In this document: positions 61,700 to 64,000 of the stretch, piece after piece
How the letters are laid out: each line of letters opens with the position of its first letter
How positions within the stretch are numbered: position 1 is the stretch's first letter
NCBI GenBank assembly: GCA_963575745.1
Contig: CAUYUJ010012202.1
Location: 309,001-373,000, forward strand
Reading direction: 5' to 3'
Length of the DNA: 64,000 nucleotides
Origin: Prorocentrum cordatum
Taxonomy: Eukaryota > Sar > Dinophyceae > Prorocentrales > Prorocentraceae
Position numbers and translations under genes: made by a program
The notes under the pieces: model-generated
Databases searched by the model: none
Told to the model about the DNA's origin: nothing
What the model saw: only the letters and a program-made list of their open reading frames with translations

Positions 61700-62555
61700 T
61701 GCTCGGCGGCCGCTCCACGCGGCTCTGTGAATCTGCTACATTGGAAAGAAAGCCGCAATGGTTGAGGCAGGTTTGAGCACAAATGGCAATGGATGGATGA
61801 CAACGGAAACAAGCAAAAAACACAAGACAGCTTGTGAGGCCGACCCACTCGTCCTCCTCCGCCTATTCGCGCGCGTTTGCGTGTGTGCGTGCGTGTGCGC
61901 GCGTGTGTTTGTGTATGTGCGCGATAACTAACATGAAAACTTTCTGACGCGTTTGTGTCGCCACGACGCCGCCGAGGGAAAACATGTACGTGTGTGTGTG
62001 TGTGACTGTGTGTGTGTGTGTGTGTGCGTGCGTGTGTGTATGTGTGGTCGTGTGTGCGCGCGTTGGCGAGCGAGAAGGAGGGCGAGTGGCGGCGGGGGGG
62101 GGCGGCGGAGGAGGACAAAGGGAGGTGGTGGAGACAGGAGTAGGGTGGAGGAGGATGAGGAGGAGGAAGGAGGAGGAGGATGGAGGAGGAAGAGAAGGAC
62201 CGGGGCGAGGGTGAAGGAGGACGGAGAAGGAAAAAGAGCCACAACATGGGGCGCGATCCGTGAGGGTGGCCGAACGCGACAGGAAGTTCCCTGGCGCGAC
62301 ATGGAGCCACCCCTGGCGCGACAGCCGGGGGGCAGCCCCTTTCTCCCCATGTCATCCCTTCCCCCGGCCCCTTCTTCCCCAAGACTAGGACTGGGAGAAG
62401 GGTGGAAGAAGAACAGGAGGAAAAGGAGGGGTGGAGGAGGAAAAGGAAGACCCGGGGGAGGGTGGAGGAGGAAGAGGAGGAAAGGGGGTAGGGTGGAGGA
62501 GGAAGAGGAGGAGAGGCCGTAGGGCGGAGGAAGAAGAAGGTAAGGAGGACAAAGG
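61700..62555. other. (GT)n and GGA-rich spacer
   Basis: GT dinucleotide tracts (61875-61920, 61990-62058), then poly-G and about 450 bp of GGA-rich purines (62095-62545). His/Thr/Ser/Pro frames read from it are artefacts. It separates the copia fragment from the DSSPQ-family gene. Confidence 0.85.
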
Positions 62556-64000
62556 CTAAATGTGGAGGATGGTGGAGGGCGAGCGGGAGGGCAGGGTGTA
62601 CAGGGCGCGGTTCCATCTCAGGGGGCTAGCAGTGGGTAGGGACAGGGCAACGGTGAAAATTACTACCCCTTCGTCAGGGGCCAAGATCTCGCCGCGCGGG
62701 CCACCCTGACCGCCCTCGAAGGACGTTAACTCAGGGCCAAAGGGTGTACCTGATAGCGGGCATGTGGCTTGGTCAATGTCCGTGAGCTCTGCGTGCAAGG
62801 AGACGCAGGAACTGAAGAATTCGACCATATCATATTCCATTATACGCACCTTCTTCTTCGGTCCTGGCTTGTGCTCAGACGGCGGAAGCGGCGGTGGCGG
62901 AGCTGGGGCCGCGCACCGTACTTCCCGAAACCAGTCCTGGTCTGCGGGGCTCTGGAGCGTGAAGGCGGTGGCTTCAGCAGTATCGTCTTTAGACACGAGT
63001 ATTGTGATCGCGTTGTGTTGTCCACCAGGGAGCGGTGCCCGGAAACACTTCTCAGCGGCGGCAGCTGAATTCGCCGCCATCCCGCCAGCATATGCAGTGT
63101 CATCGAGCTCCTCCCATGTGTCGTAATCAAACGTGATTATTCGGGTGACCTTGCGCCCTTCAGGGCCGCCCGGCAGGGGTGTGCGGTACCTCGTTGTATT
63201 AGCATCGTATCCCACCCATGCGCTGCGTCCCTTGGGGACATGGGGCGATCTGTCGCAATAGATCGGGGTTGCACTGTCGCGCTGCCTTCCACCATGGGCG
63301 GCTGCAGCCGGCTGGTTCTCAGAATCAGCCAGGCCTTTTGTTTTCTGTTGGTTAGGGGGCGGTGGGTCCAACATGGTCGGAGCCACGCCTTGCCAGTCAA
63401 CCCATTCTCAGAAACCCTAGGTTCGCATCCAAGATACCTCCCCACCGGAGTCGGTGGGTCCATATCGATTCCTTCAGGGGCCGTCTGCATGGACTCAAGA
63501 TCAGATCCCAACCCGTCTTCAGATCGCGAGAGGGACCCGCGAGTTTGAAGTAATCTACATATACGATCAGAAATAGCTCGAGCTCTGGATGATAACAACT
63601 TCTCCAACAGGGAATCGGAACGAATCCCTCGGACATGACGTGGACCTCGCAGTGTTGCCCCCAGAAACCGCCTGCATCGGGGGGCCCGTGCAACGCCAAC
63701 ACCAGAGGGCACACGGGATCAATCATGCCTGCCCAGCTCTCTGGCCAAACTTCCTCGCGCAATCGCACCCGTGTTGGGGTGCCCCCTAGTTTGGATTGCG
63801 CGTGCGCCTGCCGAGCGTCGGCCTGTCGTTTGTCGTGATCCTCAAGCAGGCCATATGTGTCGGCAGCCTTGCTGGCCTGCATCGTCGCAGGACAACTCGA
63901 TAGTTCCTGGAACAGTGCGACGTTCTTGTCTTGATCTACCACATCGGAGCCGTCGAATACGACCCTCCCCTGGAATTCACGACCTTTGTAATCCTCAGGA
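62556..64000 (-). pseudogene. Ty1/copia reverse transcriptase fragment, runs off the window
   Basis: The first part (64000-63540) reads EFQGRVVFDGSDVVDQDKN, CPLVLALHGPPDAGGFWGQH, PCWRSCYHPELELFLIVY and the active-site box YVDYFKLAGP. The second catalytic Asp of YVDD is Tyr (codon TAC near 63551), so the enzyme would be dead. A frame change leads to DMDPPTPVGRYLGC (63470-63420), another to RIITFDYDTWEELDDTAY and VRIMEYDMVEFFSSCVSLHA (63386-62760). The order is that of copia pol: RT palm, thumb/connection, then the segment before RNase H. Its own RNase H is absent; the one at 44 kb is too far away to be its continuation. The 5' part lies beyond the window. Confidence 0.75.

Overview
The window is nuclear DNA from a eukaryote, almost certainly a dinoflagellate. 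I base this on the Ty1/copia elements (RT box of the YVD.FKLAGP type, RNase H ending in ADIGTK, and an extra methyltransferase-like C-terminus), a retroelement-style cytosine-5 methyltransferase ORF, a multi-copy gene with DSSPQ and TDxGVE motifs and a WQ..CP..H C-terminal ribbon, very high GC, enormous purine/pyrimidine tracts, and long one-directional coding blocks. The families are recognised from memory and no search was run. Two 100-base N runs (32929-33028, 54922-55021) mark scaffold gaps.

Layout. 1-8.4 kb is almost gene-free: GGA, CAT and CT/TA microsatellites, a very GC-rich stretch (3.6-5.2 kb) and a tandem array of about 300-bp units rich in 'gccatcttggg'. From 8.9 to 13.7 kb there are plus-strand coding relics and a 5'-truncated LINE (RT palm motifs, then an R/D-rich tail). 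From 14.8 to 19.9 kb there is a 15-unit satellite of 299-372-bp units, each with its own TCC expansion.

From 20.4 kb to the right end nearly all coding sequence is on the minus strand. Read right to left it holds: a copia RT/connection fragment (64.0-62.6 kb); a DSSPQ-family gene with one well-supported intron and several breaks (61.7-55.2 kb); a small basic ORF and a zinc-knuckle ORF (53.9-52.0 kb); a C5-methyltransferase-like ORF (51.3-49.8 kb); a 1018-residue Cys-containing ORF (49.0-45.9 kb); a copia RNase H plus C-terminal fragment (44.3-42.4 kb); copy B of a long unknown polyprotein-like gene (42.1-38.1 kb); a KAPGP-repeat basic/acidic gene (37.6-36.0 kb); gene-poor microsatellite DNA with a gap (36-30.5 kb); and copy A of the same polyprotein family, longer and more decayed (30.5-20.4 kb).

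The most unusual signal is the A/B pair. In both copies the reading frame changes by +1 at the same site (27504 and 38248), and the base differences on either side are mostly synonymous in the frame proposed for that side. Both copies also have an in-frame stop at the same point upstream of the first shared domain. Either the family uses recoding (stop readthrough plus +1 frameshifting) or both copies descend from an already broken source, which the synonymous pattern argues against. A second theme is methyltransferase-like modules tied to retroelement-type genes: the 527-codon ORF at 49.8-51.3 kb and the C-terminus of the copia fragment at 42.4-43.2 kb. The satellite lies exactly where plus-strand coding meets minus-strand coding.
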